Assembly: GCF_000019965.1 (NCBI RefSeq)
Contig: NC_010571.1
Coordinates: 1,364,001-1,428,000, forward strand
DNA: 64,000 nt
Reading direction: 5' to 3'
Source: Opitutus terrae PB90-1
GTDB lineage: Bacteria; Verrucomicrobiota; Verrucomicrobiia; Opitutales; Opitutaceae
Part shown: piece after piece, positions 26,599-35,052 of the stretch
How the letters are laid out: each line of letters starts with the position of its first letter
Position numbering within the stretch: the stretch's first letter is position 1
Position numbers and translations under genes: made by a program
The notes under the pieces: generated by a model
The model's database searches: none
What the model saw: only the letters and a program-made list of their open reading frames with translations
What the model was told of the DNA's origin: nothing

Positions 26599-29500
26599 TT
26601 ATGAACCGGTGACCGATGGCTCGGCGGCCGAGGCAGGGCGAATCGCGGCCGGCCGGGCGCGGAAGCGCGATCGGAAGGCATTGACCACCTTCACCCGGAG
26701 CCGGTCGAGCGCGAGGTAAATCACGGGCACGGTGAACAGCGTGAGCAGCTGGCTCACGACGAGCCCGCCGGCGATCGCCAGGCCCAGCGGCCGCCGCATT
26801 TCCACGCCTTCGCCGGTTGCGAACACCAACGGCAGCGAACCGAGCAGCGCGCAGAGATTGGTCATCAGGATCGGCCGCAACCGCAGCTGCGCGGCTTCGA
26901 AGATCGCCCGGCGCGGCGCCCAGCCGTGCTTCCGTTCGGCGGCGAGCGCAAAGTCGATCATCAGGATCGCGTTCTTCATCACGATTCCGATCAGGAGGAA
27001 CAGCCCGAGCAGCGCGATCAGCGTGAACTCCGTGCCCGTGAGCCGCAACGCGAGCAGCGCGCCGAGCCCGGCCGACGGTAGCGTCGAGAGGATCGTCAGC
27101 GGATGCACCGTGCTTTCGTAGAGGATGCCGAGCACCAGATAAACGGCGACGAGCACGACGAGGATGAGCAGCGGCTGGCGCTTCAGGCTTTGCTGGAACG
27201 TCTGTGCGTTGCCGGCCAGTGTGCCCTGGATTTCGTTGGGCAACATGATCTGCGCCATCGCGCGATCGATCGCGGCGAGGCCCTGCTCGAGTGACACGCC
27301 GGGCGCGAGCGAGAACCCGACGTTTTCCGAGGCGAACTGCTCGCGATGACCCACGCGATCGTTGACCAGCGAGAACTCGTAACGCGTGAACGCCGAGAGC
27401 GGCACGCGCTGGCCGTTGGTGCCGATGACCTGAACCTGATCGAGCACGACCGGATCCTCCGTGTAGATCGGATCGAGCTCCATCACGACGCGATATTGGT
27501 TCAGGTGATCGTAGATCGTGGAAATCTGCCGCTGGCTGAAGGAATTGTTCAGCACCTGGGTGACCATCTGCATGTCGACGCCCAGCCGCCGCGCCGCCTC
27601 GCGGTCGACGGTGAGCATTACCTGCTTCGCGCCTTCGTCGGTCGGGCCGTCCACATCGGTGAGCTCGGGCAGGCTCTGCATCGCCGTCGCGACCTTCGGC
27701 GCCCACTTGCGCAGCAGCGCGAGATCGTCCGAGAGCAGCGTGAAATCATAGGAACCGGCGTCGGACGTGCGCGGCATCTGGATATCTTGCGACACGCTGA
27801 GCCACATCATGCCGCCGGCGACGGGCGGTACTTTCAGTCGGAGACGATTGACGACCTCGCTCGCCGGCTCGCCGCGTTCTGAAAGCGGTTTGAGGCGGAT
27901 CATCATCCAGCCGTTGCTCGTGCCGCTGCCGCCGCCGCTCATGCCGACGACGTCCGCGACCGCGGGATCCTTGAGCAGCAGCTGCCGGAACGTCTCGATC
28001 TTCGGCTGCATGATCTGAAATGAGAAACCGTCGTCGCCGCGCACCCAGCCGTTGAGCTGGCCGGTGTCCTGTTCGGGCAGGAAGCCTTTCGGAATCGTGA
28101 TGTAGAGCGCGACGTTCAGCGCGATCGTGCCGCCGAAGATCAGCAGCATCAGCGTCGGATGGCGCAGCACCCACGTGAGCCCGCGGGCGTAGCCGCGACG
28201 AACCGCGTCGAAGGAGGCTTCGCTGTAATGGCGGAGGGAAAAGCGGTGGCGCGAGGTGTAGCCGGGGTCGCGGACCCCGGCCCCGGGCTCACCGAGCCCG
28301 GCTACACCGGGCGGACGGCTCGGCGCGCCGTCCCTACTGCCCGCGGCGTCCTTGGCCTTCAGCCACCGCGAGCACAGGCTCGGCGTGAGGGTGAGCGACA
28401 CGGCGAGCGAGACCAGCATGGCCGCGGCGAGCGTGATGGAGAATTCCCGGAACAGTCGCTCGACGAGCCCACCCATGAACAGGATCGAGACGAAGACCGT
28501 CACGAGCGAGAGCGTCATCGCGAGCAGCGTGAACCCGACCTCGCCGGCACCCTTGAGGGCGGCCCGCACCGGGGAGAGCCCGCGTTCGATGTGGCGCGAA
28601 ATGTTTTCCAGCACCACGATGGCATCGTCGACGACGAGGCCCGCGGCGACGATCAGCGCCATGAGCGAGAGGTTGTTCAGCGAGAATCCGTAAAGATACA
28701 TGATCGCGAACGTCGCGATCAGCGAAACGGGAATCGCGAGGCTGGGGATCAGCGCGGCGCGCGGACTCCCGAGGAAGGCGAGCACGACGAGCATCACCAG
28801 TGTGGCGGCGAGCATGAGCGTGAACCGCGCCTCGCGCAGCGTGGCGCGGATGCCTGGCGAGCGGTCCATGACGAGCGCGAGATCGGCATCGGCCGGCACG
28901 AGCGCGCGCAGCCCGGGCAGCTGCGCGTTGATGGCATCGATGGTGGCGGCGATGTTGGCGCCGGGCTGGCGGCGGACCATCAGCAGCACCGCCGCGCGGT
29001 CATTGTGGAATCCGCTCGCGTAGCGGTTCTCGACCGAGTCCGTGACGGCGGCCACATCGCTGAGCCGCACCGGCGCGCCGTCGCGGTAGCGGACGATGAG
29101 CGACCGGTATTCCGCGGCCTTGCGGAGCTGGCCACTGACCTGCACCTGCCAGTGGCGATCGCCGTGCTCGATCAGGCCGCGCGGCCGGAGCGAGTTGGTC
29201 TGGGCGATCGCCTGGCGCACCTCGTCGAGGGCGATGCCATAGTGGGCGAGCGCGTTCGGATTGAGCTGCACGCGCACGGCGGGGAGCGCGCTGCCCCAGA
29301 CCTGCACCTCGCCGACGCCGGTGACCTGGGAGAGTTTCTGCGCGAGCACGGTGGAGGCGACGTCGTAGAGCTCGCCGGGCGCCAGGTTGGGCGAACTCAG
29401 CGCCAGCGCCATGATTGGCGCCGACGAGGGGTTGACCTTCCGATAGCTCGGATTGCGCGGCATGCCGGAGGGCAGCTGGCCGCGCGCGGCGTTGATGGCA

Positions 29501-29835
29501 GCCTGCACGTCGCGCGCGGCGGCGTCGATGTCGCGGTCGAAGTCGAACTCGAGCGTGATGCCGGTGGAGCCCTGCGTGCTGTTGGAGCGGATCGCGGTGA
29601 CGCCGGCGATGCTGCCGAGCGCGCGCTCGAGTGGCGTGGCCACGCTCGACGCCATCGTCTCGGGGCTCGCACCGGGCAGCTGTGCGTAAACCTGAATTGT
29701 TGGGAAATCCACCTGCGGCAGCGGCGCGACCGGGAGCAGTCCGTAAGCGAGCGCGCCCAGCAGCACCACGCCGAGCGCGATCAGCGCGCTCGCGACGGGT
29801 CGGCGGATGAAGGGGCGGGAGAGGTTCAGGTTCAT
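26599..29835 (-). CDS. RND efflux transporter, second permease (MdtC-like)
   Basis: 1078 residues, the usual RND size. It starts [48 protein letters not shown]-like, with 12 membrane helices and two large periplasmic loops. The proton-relay motif GLVVDDAIVVLENI (helix 4) and the Lys in GIVMKNAILMIDFALAAER (helix 10) are intact. It pairs with the other permease at 30011-33136 and the adaptor at 33309-34535, as in MdtABC, and should form a heterotrimeric drug or metabolite pump. Oddity: residues about 500-530, in the cytoplasmic loop between helices 6 and 7, are encoded by an in-frame palindromic repeat (28257-28308). No outer-membrane TolC-like gene is next to it. Confidence 0.95.
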   Translation of the reverse strand: MNLNLSRPFIRRPVASALIALGVVLLGALAYGLLPVAPLPQVDFPTIQVYAQLPGASPETMASSVATPLERALGSIAGVTAIRSNSTQGSTGITLEFDFDRDIDAAARDVQAAINAARGQLPSGMPRNPSYRKVNPSSAPIMALALSSPNLAPGELYDVASTVLAQKLSQVTGVGEVQVWGSALPAVRVQLNPNALAHYGIALDEVRQAIAQTNSLRPRGLIEHGDRHWQVQVSGQLRKAAEYRSLIVRYRDGAPVRLSDVAAVTDSVENRYASGFHNDRAAVLLMVRRQPGANIAATIDAINAQLPGLRALVPADADLALVMDRSPGIRATLREARFTLMLAATLVMLVVLAFLGSPRAALIPSLAIPVSLIATFAIMYLYGFSLNNLSLMALIVAAGLVVDDAIVVLENISRHIERGLSPVRAALKGAGEVGFTLLAMTLSLVTVFVSILFMGGLVERLFREFSITLAAAMLVSLAVSLTLTPSLCSRWLKAKDAAGSRDGAPSRPPGVAGLGEPGAGVRDPGYTSRHRFSLRHYSEASFDAVRRGYARGLTWVLRHPTLMLLIFGGTIALNVALYITIPKGFLPEQDTGQLNGWVRGDDGFSFQIMQPKIETFRQLLLKDPAVADVVGMSGGGSGTSNGWMMIRLKPLSERGEPASEVVNRLRLKVPPVAGGMMWLSVSQDIQMPRTSDAGSYDFTLLSDDLALLRKWAPKVATAMQSLPELTDVDGPTDEGAKQVMLTVDREAARRLGVDMQMVTQVLNNSFSQRQISTIYDHLNQYRVVMELDPIYTEDPVVLDQVQVIGTNGQRVPLSAFTRYEFSLVNDRVGHREQFASENVGFSLAPGVSLEQGLAAIDRAMAQIMLPNEIQGTLAGNAQTFQQSLKRQPLLILVVLVAVYLVLGILYESTVHPLTILSTLPSAGLGALLALRLTGTEFTLIALLGLFLLIGIVMKNAILMIDFALAAERKHGWAPRRAIFEAAQLRLRPILMTNLCALLGSLPLVFATGEGVEMRRPLGLAIAGGLVVSQLLTLFTVPVIYLALDRLRVKVVNAFRSRFRARPAAIRPASAAEPSVTGS
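28257..28308. repeat. GTGTAGCCGGG...CCCGGCTACAC palindrome in frame inside an RND gene
   Basis: The outer inverted ends GTGTAGCCGGG and CCCGGCTACAC enclose two hairpins: GCCGGGGTC/GACCCCGGC and CGGGCTC/GAGCCCG. The 52 bp are translated on the minus strand as part of GVAGLGEPGAGVRDPGYT. The left hairpin stem is identical to that at 6892-6912. This is a copy of a mostly intergenic repeat inside coding sequence. Confidence 0.85.
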
Positions 29836-29865
29836 GGGCGGAGCCGAACGCCGCTAGAGATGGCG

Positions 29866-29987
29866 TGGCAGGGGCGTCCCGCCCGTGGACGGCGCTCCGC
29901 GCCGCAGCCACCGGCTAGACGACCATGGAGCGACACGGGCAAGATGCCCGTGCCACGAGAAGCCCGCCGGGGACGGCGGGCTCCACC
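29866..29987. repeat. Cluster of palindromes between the two RND genes
   Basis: At least three palindromes fill the 175-bp gap: GGCGCTCCGCGCC near 29891, CACGGGCAAGATGCCCGTG near 29933-29951, and GCCCGCCGGGGACGGCGGGC at 29962-29981 followed by TCCACC. The last type recurs twice near 59518-59589. A hairpin-rich spacer inside an operon may set the expression ratio of the two permeases. Confidence 0.75.
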
Positions 29988-30010
29988 CGCAGGAACCGGA
30001 CGAGAGAAGT

Positions 30011-33000
30011 TCATTTCGCCATCCCCTCCACGGGCAGCGGCTCGGCGAGAACGCCTCGCCCTACCGGCGATTCGGCGCCACGGCCGTTGCGCATCCGCCG
30101 CCCGAGCCGATCGAAGAAAAGATACACCACCGGCGTGGTGAACAGCGTGAGCACCTGGCTTACGAGCAACCCGCCCACCATCACGAGGCCCAACGGTTGG
30201 CGCAGTTCGGCGCCGGAGCCCGTCGACAACATCAAAGGCAGCGCGCCGAACAGCGCGGCGAGCGTTGTCATCAGGATCGGCCGGAACCGCAGCAGCGCGG
30301 CCTGGCGAATTGCGGCGACGGGCGAGAGCTTTTCCTTCCGCTCCGCCTCGAGTGCGAAGTCGATCATCATGATCCCGTTCTTTTTCACGAGACCGATGAG
30401 CAGGATGATGCCGATCACCACGATCATATCCAGCGGCCGGCCGGTAATCCACAGCGCGAGCAGCGCGCCGACGGTTGCCGAGGGCAGCGTCGAGAGAATC
30501 GTGATCGGATGGATGCTGCTCTCGTAGAGGACGCCGAGCACGATGTACATCGTGACGACGGCCGCGAGGATCAGCCACAGCGTGCTCGAGAGCGAGGAAC
30601 GGAACGCGTGCGCCGCGCCCTGGAAGCGGAGCTCGATCGCGGCCGGCAACTGCAGGTCGCGCGCGGCGCGTTCGATCGCCGCGACCGCCTCGCCGAGCGA
30701 CGCGTTGCCGCCGAGGTTGAACGAGATCGTCGCGGCGGGAAACTGGCCGACGTGATTGATCAGCAGCGGCGCGCGCCGTTCGCTCATGCGGCCGATGCTC
30801 GACAGCGGCACCGGCGGGCCGTTGTCCGGCTTCACGTAGACATGCTCCAGCGCCTCGGGCCCGGTGACCAGTCGCGGGTCCACCTCGAGGATCACGCGAT
30901 ACTGGCTCGCCTGCGTGAACAGCGTGGAAATCTGCCGCTGGCCGAACGCGCTGTAGAGCGCGTCGTCGATCTCCGCGACGCTGATGCCGAGCCGGCTGGC
31001 GGCATCGCGGTTGATGTCGAAGTACGCCTGCAGCCCCTGATTCTGGAGATCGGTGGCGACGTCGGCCAACTGGGGCTGTTGCCGCAGATGCGCGACGAAT
31101 TGCGGCACCCACTCGCCGAGCAGCTCCTCATCGGGACTCGTGAGCATGAACTGAAACTGCGTGCGGCTGACGCGATCCTCGATCGTCAGCTCCTGCACCG
31201 GTTGCAGATACAGCGAGATGCCCGGCACCTCGCGCGCGTGCGCCTGCAGCCGGGCGATGATTTCGGTGGCCGATTCGTCGCGCTCATCGTGCGACTTCAG
31301 GTTGATGAGCATCCGGCCGCTGTTGAGCGTGGCGTTGGTGCCATCGACGCCGATGAACGACGAGAGGCTGCGCACGGCCGGATCCTCGAGGATCTTCGCG
31401 CCGAGCGCCGCCTGCCGCTCGGCCATCGCGGCGAACGAGATCGACTGCGGAGCCTCGGTGACGGCTTGCAGCGCCGCATTGTCCTGCACCGGGAAAAAGC
31501 CTTTCGGCACGATCACGTAAAGCGCCGCGGTGAGCGCCAGCGTGCCGACCGTCACGCCGAGCGCGAACCGCTGGTGCGCGAGCACCCAGTCGAGCCATTC
31601 GCCGTATTTCGCGATCACGCGTTCGAGCAGGTCGGGCTTGGCCGCATCGTGGGCGTGCTGCGCGTGCAGCATCCGGCCGCACATCATCGGCGTGAGCGTG
31701 AGCGACACGACCAGGGAAATCAGGATCGAGACGGCGAGCGTGATCGCGAATTCGTGAAACAGCCGGCCGACGACGTCGCCCATGAACAGCAGCGGAATCA
31801 GCACCGCGATGAGCGAGAGCGTCAGTGAGACGAGCGTGAACCCGATCTGCGACGCGCCTTTCAACGCGGCTTCCATCGCGGAAAACCCCTGCTCGCGATA
31901 ACGCGCGATGTTTTCCATCATCACGATCGCGTCGTCGACGACGAAGCCGGTCGCGATCGTGAGCGCCATCAGCGTGAGAATGTTGAGCGAAAATCCGGCG
32001 AGATACATCACGCCGAACGTGCCGATGAGCGACAGCGGTACGGCGATGCTGGGGATGATCGTGGCGGAGACGTTGCGCAGAAAGAGGAACGTCACCAGCA
32101 CCACGAGTCCGACGGAGAAAACGAGTTCGTGCTGCACGGAGCGGACGGACGCGCGGATGCTCTGGGTGCGATCGGTGAGGACGGTGAGCTCGGCGGCGGC
32201 GGGCAGGGTCGCGGACAGCTGCGGCAGCAGCGCCCGCACGCGATCGACGACCTCGATGACGTTGGCGCCGGGCTGACGCTGCACGTTGACCAGCACCGCG
32301 GGCAGGGTGTCGGCCCACGCCGCGAGCCGGCGGTCCTCGGCGGCGTTGGTGATCCGTGCGACCTCGCCCAGCCGCAGCGGCGCGCCGTCGCGCCACGCGA
32401 TGATCAAGTCGCGATATTCCGCGGGCGAGCGGAGCTGGTCGTTCGCATCCATGAGGATGCTGCGGATCGGCCCGTCGAAACTGCCCTTGGGCTGGTTGAC
32501 GCTCGCGGCGGCGATCGCGGAGCGGATGGAGGCGAGGTTGAGTCCGCGCGCGGCGAGTTCGGCGGGGTTCACCTGCACGCGCACGGCCGGTCGCTGGCCG
32601 CCGGCGAGGCTGACCATGCCCACGCCGGGGATCTGCGCGAGTTTTTGGGCGATCCGCGTGTCGACCAAATCGTGCACCTGCGGCAACGGCAGCGTGGCCG
32701 AGGTGACGGCGAGCGTGAGGATGGGCGTGTCGGCCGGGTTGACCTTGCGATAAACGGGCGGAGCCGGCAGGTCGTTGGGCAGCAGGTTATCGGCGGCGGC
32801 GATCGCGGCCTGCACCTCCTGCTCGGCGACCCCCATCGAAATCTCCAGGGAGAACTGCAGCGTGACGACCGACGCGCCGCCCGAGCTGGAGGAGGACATC
32901 TGACTGAGGCCAGGGATTTGTCCGAACCTCCGCTCCAGCGGCGCGGTGATGGCGCTGGCGGTGACCTCCGGGCTCGCGCCGGGATAGAAGGTGAAGACCT

Positions 33001-33136
33001 GGATCGTCGGGAAGTCCACCTGCGGCAGTGCGGCGACCGGCAAGAGCCGATAGGCCATGATGCCGGACAGCAGCAACGCCACCATCAGCAGGGTGGTCGC
33101 CACCGGGCGCTGAATGAAAGGGCGGGAGAGACTCAT
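30011..33136 (-). CDS. RND efflux transporter, first permease (MdtB-like)
   Basis: 1041 residues. It starts [25 protein letters not shown] and keeps the RND signatures: [11 protein letters not shown], the helix-4 Asp pair in [21 protein letters not shown], and the helix-10 Lys in [19 protein letters not shown]. The two periplasmic porter/docking loops are at about 40-340 and 560-860. It is transcribed after the adaptor and before the second permease, with 172-174-bp repeat-filled gaps. MdtBC-type pumps work as B2C heterotrimers, so both permeases are probably needed. The substrate is unknown. Confidence 0.95.
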   Translation of the reverse strand: MSLSRPFIQRPVATTLLMVALLLSGIMAYRLLPVAALPQVDFPTIQVFTFYPGASPEVTASAITAPLERRFGQIPGLSQMSSSSSGGASVVTLQFSLEISMGVAEQEVQAAIAAADNLLPNDLPAPPVYRKVNPADTPILTLAVTSATLPLPQVHDLVDTRIAQKLAQIPGVGMVSLAGGQRPAVRVQVNPAELAARGLNLASIRSAIAAASVNQPKGSFDGPIRSILMDANDQLRSPAEYRDLIIAWRDGAPLRLGEVARITNAAEDRRLAAWADTLPAVLVNVQRQPGANVIEVVDRVRALLPQLSATLPAAAELTVLTDRTQSIRASVRSVQHELVFSVGLVVLVTFLFLRNVSATIIPSIAVPLSLIGTFGVMYLAGFSLNILTLMALTIATGFVVDDAIVMMENIARYREQGFSAMEAALKGASQIGFTLVSLTLSLIAVLIPLLFMGDVVGRLFHEFAITLAVSILISLVVSLTLTPMMCGRMLHAQHAHDAAKPDLLERVIAKYGEWLDWVLAHQRFALGVTVGTLALTAALYVIVPKGFFPVQDNAALQAVTEAPQSISFAAMAERQAALGAKILEDPAVRSLSSFIGVDGTNATLNSGRMLINLKSHDERDESATEIIARLQAHAREVPGISLYLQPVQELTIEDRVSRTQFQFMLTSPDEELLGEWVPQFVAHLRQQPQLADVATDLQNQGLQAYFDINRDAASRLGISVAEIDDALYSAFGQRQISTLFTQASQYRVILEVDPRLVTGPEALEHVYVKPDNGPPVPLSSIGRMSERRAPLLINHVGQFPAATISFNLGGNASLGEAVAAIERAARDLQLPAAIELRFQGAAHAFRSSLSSTLWLILAAVVTMYIVLGVLYESSIHPITILSTLPSATVGALLALWITGRPLDMIVVIGIILLIGLVKKNGIMMIDFALEAERKEKLSPVAAIRQAALLRFRPILMTTLAALFGALPLMLSTGSGAELRQPLGLVMVGGLLVSQVLTLFTTPVVYLFFDRLGRRMRNGRGAESPVGRGVLAEPLPVEGMAK

Positions 33137-33206
33137 GCGAGACGGAGTCGAGAGACTGGAGCCGAGAGTCCAGCGCCGAGGGCTGAGAGGCTAAGAAGAC
33201 CATCTC

Positions 33207-33233
33207 GGCAGGCAGAGACGCCTGCCGCTACGA
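33207..33233. repeat. GGCAGGC palindrome between adaptor and permease genes
   Basis: CGGCAGGCAGAGACGCCTGCCG followed by CTACGAG: a CGGCAGGC/GCCTGCCG stem with AGAGAC as loop. It is the same family as 12562-12634, and here lies within the RND operon. Confidence 0.7.
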
Positions 33234-33308
33234 GAGAAAGCCCGCCCCACCGGTGACTGAATCGTGGCGGTGTGCCCCGCCTGGTCCGACCCCTGATCAT
33301 GCACGCTC

Positions 33309-34535
33309 TCATTTCCTGGCGGCTTTCGCGTTGCCGTTGCTGGCGGCGGCGGGAGCGGCCGGAGCCGCGGAAGCGGGGTCGTTGGTCACGATCACGCCGC
33401 GGCCCTCGCGGAGACGATCGAGTCCCTCGAGCACGACCTGATCGCCGGGCGCGAGCCCCTTGGTGATGGCCTGCTCGGAACCGTCGACAGGCCCGAGCAC
33501 GACGTCGCGGATCGCCGCCTTTTTGTCGGCATCGACGAGATAAACATACGTGCCGCGCGAGCCGAACTGCACCGCGGCCGCGGGAATGACGACAGCCTGC
33601 TCCAGCGTGCGGACGCGCAGCCGGACATTGACGAATTGGTTGGGAAACAGCCGCTCGTCCTCGTTCGCGAACTCGGCCTTGAGCTTCAGCGTGCCGGTGG
33701 CGGTATCGATCTGGTTGTCGAGCGTTTTGAGCACGCCGGTGGCGAGCACGGCGGTTTCGCGGCGGTCCCACGCCTCGACGACGAGTGACTCGCCGGCGCG
33801 GAAAGGATCGAGCACCGACTGGAGGTCGACCTCGGGAATGGTGAACGTCACGGTGATCGGCCGGGTCTGGGTGAGGACCACGAGACCGTTGGTGTCGCCT
33901 TCGCGGATCAGGTTGCCCACGTCGACGCGGCGGAGACCGGCGCGGCCGGCGATGGGCGCCTCGACGCGCGTGTAGCTGAGCTGGAGCCGCGCATCCTCGA
34001 CCTGCGCCTGCGCGGTGGCGACGGCGCCGGCGCGTTCGGCCACGAGGGCGTCCTGCAGTTGCAGCTGTTGGTCGGTGACCAGGTTTTGTCGGTGCAGGTT
34101 GGTGGTCCGTTCGAAATCGCTGCGGGCGCTTTCGAGCTGGGCCATCGCCTGTTGCAGCCGGCCTTCGGCCTGGGCGAGCACGATGCGGTAAGGCGCCGGA
34201 TCGATCTCGGCGAGCACCTGGCCGCGTTCGACGCGCTGGCCTTCCTCGAACGCGATGCGCAGCAGCTGACCGGGGACCCGCGCCTTCACCGTCACGGTGT
34301 TGAGCGGTGTCACCGTGCCGATCGCCTTCAAGTGCACCGGGAGATCGCGTTTTTCGGCGGTGACGGTGCGGACCGGGATCAGCGGGGGCCAGGTGTTGCC
34401 GGCCCACTCGGGTTGTGGGTAACGCGGGCGCTCAGGTTTCGAGCGCAACGCAAAATACCACGTGCCGAATCCCATCAGGAGCACGACGGCGACGTAGAGG
34501 AACCAGCGAAAACGCGGACGCGAAAAAAGAGACAT
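33309..34535 (-). CDS. RND efflux periplasmic adaptor (MdtA-like)
   Basis: 408 residues from the ATG at 34535 (MSLFSRPRFRWFLYVAVVLLMG). A single N-terminal membrane anchor lies at about 9-28, then the lipoyl half-motif VTPLNTVTVKARVPGQLLRIAFEEGQRVERGQVLAEIDPAPY, an alpha-hairpin (about 110-170), the second lipoyl half (LSYTRVEAPIAGRAGLRRVDVGNLI), a beta-barrel and a membrane-proximal domain. The C-terminal 25 residues are Ala-rich (ASAAPAAPAAASNGNAKAA) and probably flexible. It is the first gene of the adaptor-permease-permease operon and bridges the pump to an outer-membrane channel encoded elsewhere. Confidence 0.94.
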   Translation of the reverse strand: MSLFSRPRFRWFLYVAVVLLMGFGTWYFALRSKPERPRYPQPEWAGNTWPPLIPVRTVTAEKRDLPVHLKAIGTVTPLNTVTVKARVPGQLLRIAFEEGQRVERGQVLAEIDPAPYRIVLAQAEGRLQQAMAQLESARSDFERTTNLHRQNLVTDQQLQLQDALVAERAGAVATAQAQVEDARLQLSYTRVEAPIAGRAGLRRVDVGNLIREGDTNGLVVLTQTRPITVTFTIPEVDLQSVLDPFRAGESLVVEAWDRRETAVLATGVLKTLDNQIDTATGTLKLKAEFANEDERLFPNQFVNVRLRVRTLEQAVVIPAAAVQFGSRGTYVYLVDADKKAAIRDVVLGPVDGSEQAITKGLAPGDQVVLEGLDRLREGRGVIVTNDPASAAPAAPAAASNGNAKAARK

Positions 34536-35052
34536 GGCGGGATGACAGGGGAAATCGGCGACGGGGCCGGAGCTATACCGTCGAGGGGGAGCGCCTTGCA
34601 CTTAAGGCGCTGCTTTTCTGCGCACCAGGACGCGTAAGCGTTTCGGCGAAAGCTTTACGGCTTCGGCTACGAGCGCGTCGGGGGCAACGCGCTCCACCTT
34701 CAGCCACTCGGCTGGAAACAAAGGACGAACGGAAATGCATGGAGACCGCTAAGACGGACGTGCGGGCAAAAGGCTACGGCGCGAACGCATCTCCATGACT
34801 GTCCGAAAACAGGGCACCGGGGGAATGCGGCGCATCCTTTCGGAGGATCACCTACATACCTTTGCTTCTTCATGCGGTCGCTAGTCCGGCCATGCTGGTC
34901 GACGTCGCCCCGCCTAATCGTGCTGCCCGGATGGACGAGACTCTCGTCGGGCAGCCGCGTCGCGGCGCAGCTGCGCCTCCGCCCGACTAAGCTGGCGATC
35001 TGCGGCCGGACGACTTTCCGGCCTCGGCCACCTTAACCGAAACCGACAAGCC
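34536..35052. other. Divergent intergenic region with hairpins
   Basis: 517 bp between the adaptor and the TonB receptor genes. It holds AGCGCCTT/AAGGCGCT (34590-34611, followed by GCTTTTC), GAGCGCG/CGCGCTC near 34670-34693, and GCTGCCCG/CGGGCAGC near 34921-34957. None could be matched to a known riboswitch. No coding gene is apparent. Confidence 0.5.

Noticed and set aside
34536-35052. Possible cobalamin or other riboswitch before the TonB receptor
   Set aside because: Several hairpins are present but no B12-box or other known conserved core was found.
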